This document shows positions 38,832 to 39,449 of a DNA stretch of 39,449 nucleotides, piece by piece. Under the pieces are notes generated by a model. It had not been told where the DNA came from. It worked only from the letters and a program-made list of their open reading frames with translations, and searched no databases. Position numbers and translations under genes: made by a program. Position 1 is the first letter of the stretch. Every line of letters starts with the position of its first letter. The DNA is from Gammaproteobacteria bacterium (lineage in GTDB: Bacteria > Pseudomonadota > Gammaproteobacteria > Pseudomonadales > Azotimanducaceae), in contig PBVL01000014.1 in assembly GCA_002728675.1 (NCBI GenBank), forward strand, positions 1 to 39,449, given 5' to 3'.

Positions 38832-39449
38832 GGGATCGTCAGCCTGGTGAGCCCGAGACGCACAGGGACAGCGAGGTCCGCGGGCGTGCATTCGAGTGCT
38901 CCCGCGATCCGGTTGCCAGAGCCGTAGATGCCGCTCAGCAGGGTCGTGATCGTCCGGTCGCCGTCCCGGACCGCGATCCGGGCTTCCCGCATTCCGCGGG
39001 GTGACAGCGGCGTGTCGTACCACGCGATGCGCGTGTGCAGAAGGCTGCATTCAGTGCCCGCCGCAAGCGGGCGTGACAGCGGAGCGCTCAGCACGATATC
39101 GCTGCCGAGGGGTCCGGGTTCGACGCTCAGACTGAATTCGGCGACCGGGAATCTGTCTGCGGCCTGACGCCACGCTGGCCGGCCCTCGAGGGCCTCGAAT
39201 CGCTCGCGCCATCGCGTGAGGTGCGTCTGCCACGTGATACCCGTGGCCTGGAGGAACTTGTCTTCCATCGGATTCAGGCTGTCGTGCCACCAGTCCCTGA
39301 CATCGCCGTGGTACGGCTGGCCGTAGATGTGCCGCGCGAGGTCCATGGCGCGCGCGTGGCCCACTTCGTCCACCAGACTGCGCCAACCGCTGTAGGTCAG
39401 CGCCAGGGCACTTGCGTCGCCCAGCGCCTCCATGGTCCGGTCGTAGCGC
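38828..39449 (-). CDS. C-terminal part of a protein running off the right edge; possibly peptidase-associated
   Basis: Frame open to the window end (RYDRTMEALGDASALALTYSGW...); ATGA overlap with the downstream permease-peptidase gene. Confidence 0.6.
   Translation of the reverse strand, partial: RYDRTMEALGDASALALTYSGWRSLVDEVGHARAMDLARHIYGQPYHGDVRDWWHDSLNPMEDKFLQATGITWQTHLTRWRERFEALEGRPAWRQAADRFPVAEFSLSVEPGPLGSDIVLSAPLSRPLAAGTECSLLHTRIAWYDTPLSPRGMREARIAVRDGDRTITTLLSGIYGSGNRIAGALECTPADLAVPVRLGLTRLTIP

Overview
The window is about 39.4 kb of GC-rich proteobacterial chromosome, gammaproteobacterial in flavour. From left to right it contains: the 3' part of leuS, then lptE and holA; a cobS-cobT type MoxR/VWA pair plus a Nudix hydrolase; on the minus strand a broken sulfatase, a broken PAS/hybrid histidine kinase, an enoyl-CoA hydratase and a complete oppABCDF-type peptide ABC transporter; a deleted TonB-dependent receptor relic; a second, CoxE-type MoxR/VWA pair; tesB, ahcY and an ArsR-methyltransferase (SahR-like) regulator; a conserved hypothetical gene followed by a structured intergenic region and a strong terminator; a two-component system resembling the regulators of the proteobacterial dedicated sortase (PdsS/PdsR-like); a PfkB kinase, a GT2 and an ArnT-like glycosyltransferase, and a SPOR-domain protein; a Rieske oxygenase / GlcG-HbpS / DUF2834 / PhyH / CaiB / cupin catabolic block; and an ABC-2-like membrane protein fused to an HExxH peptidase domain. 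The best leads are: (i) an FN3-like domain inserted in the periplasmic loop of the OppC permease; (ii) two unrelated MoxR-VWA chaperone pairs with no visible client; (iii) an apparently orphan PdsS/PdsR-like system with a CBM9-like sensor, a tandem 11-bp operator-like repeat and a divergent 70-aa ORF; (iv) two genes (TBDR and hybrid kinase) that keep both ends but have lost their middles; (v) a candidate sRNA with a C-rich terminator loop; (vi) a membrane permease-metallopeptidase fusion. Several frameshifts and internal deletions mean assembly error must be excluded before calling pseudogenes. All family calls are from reading the translations; no searches were run.
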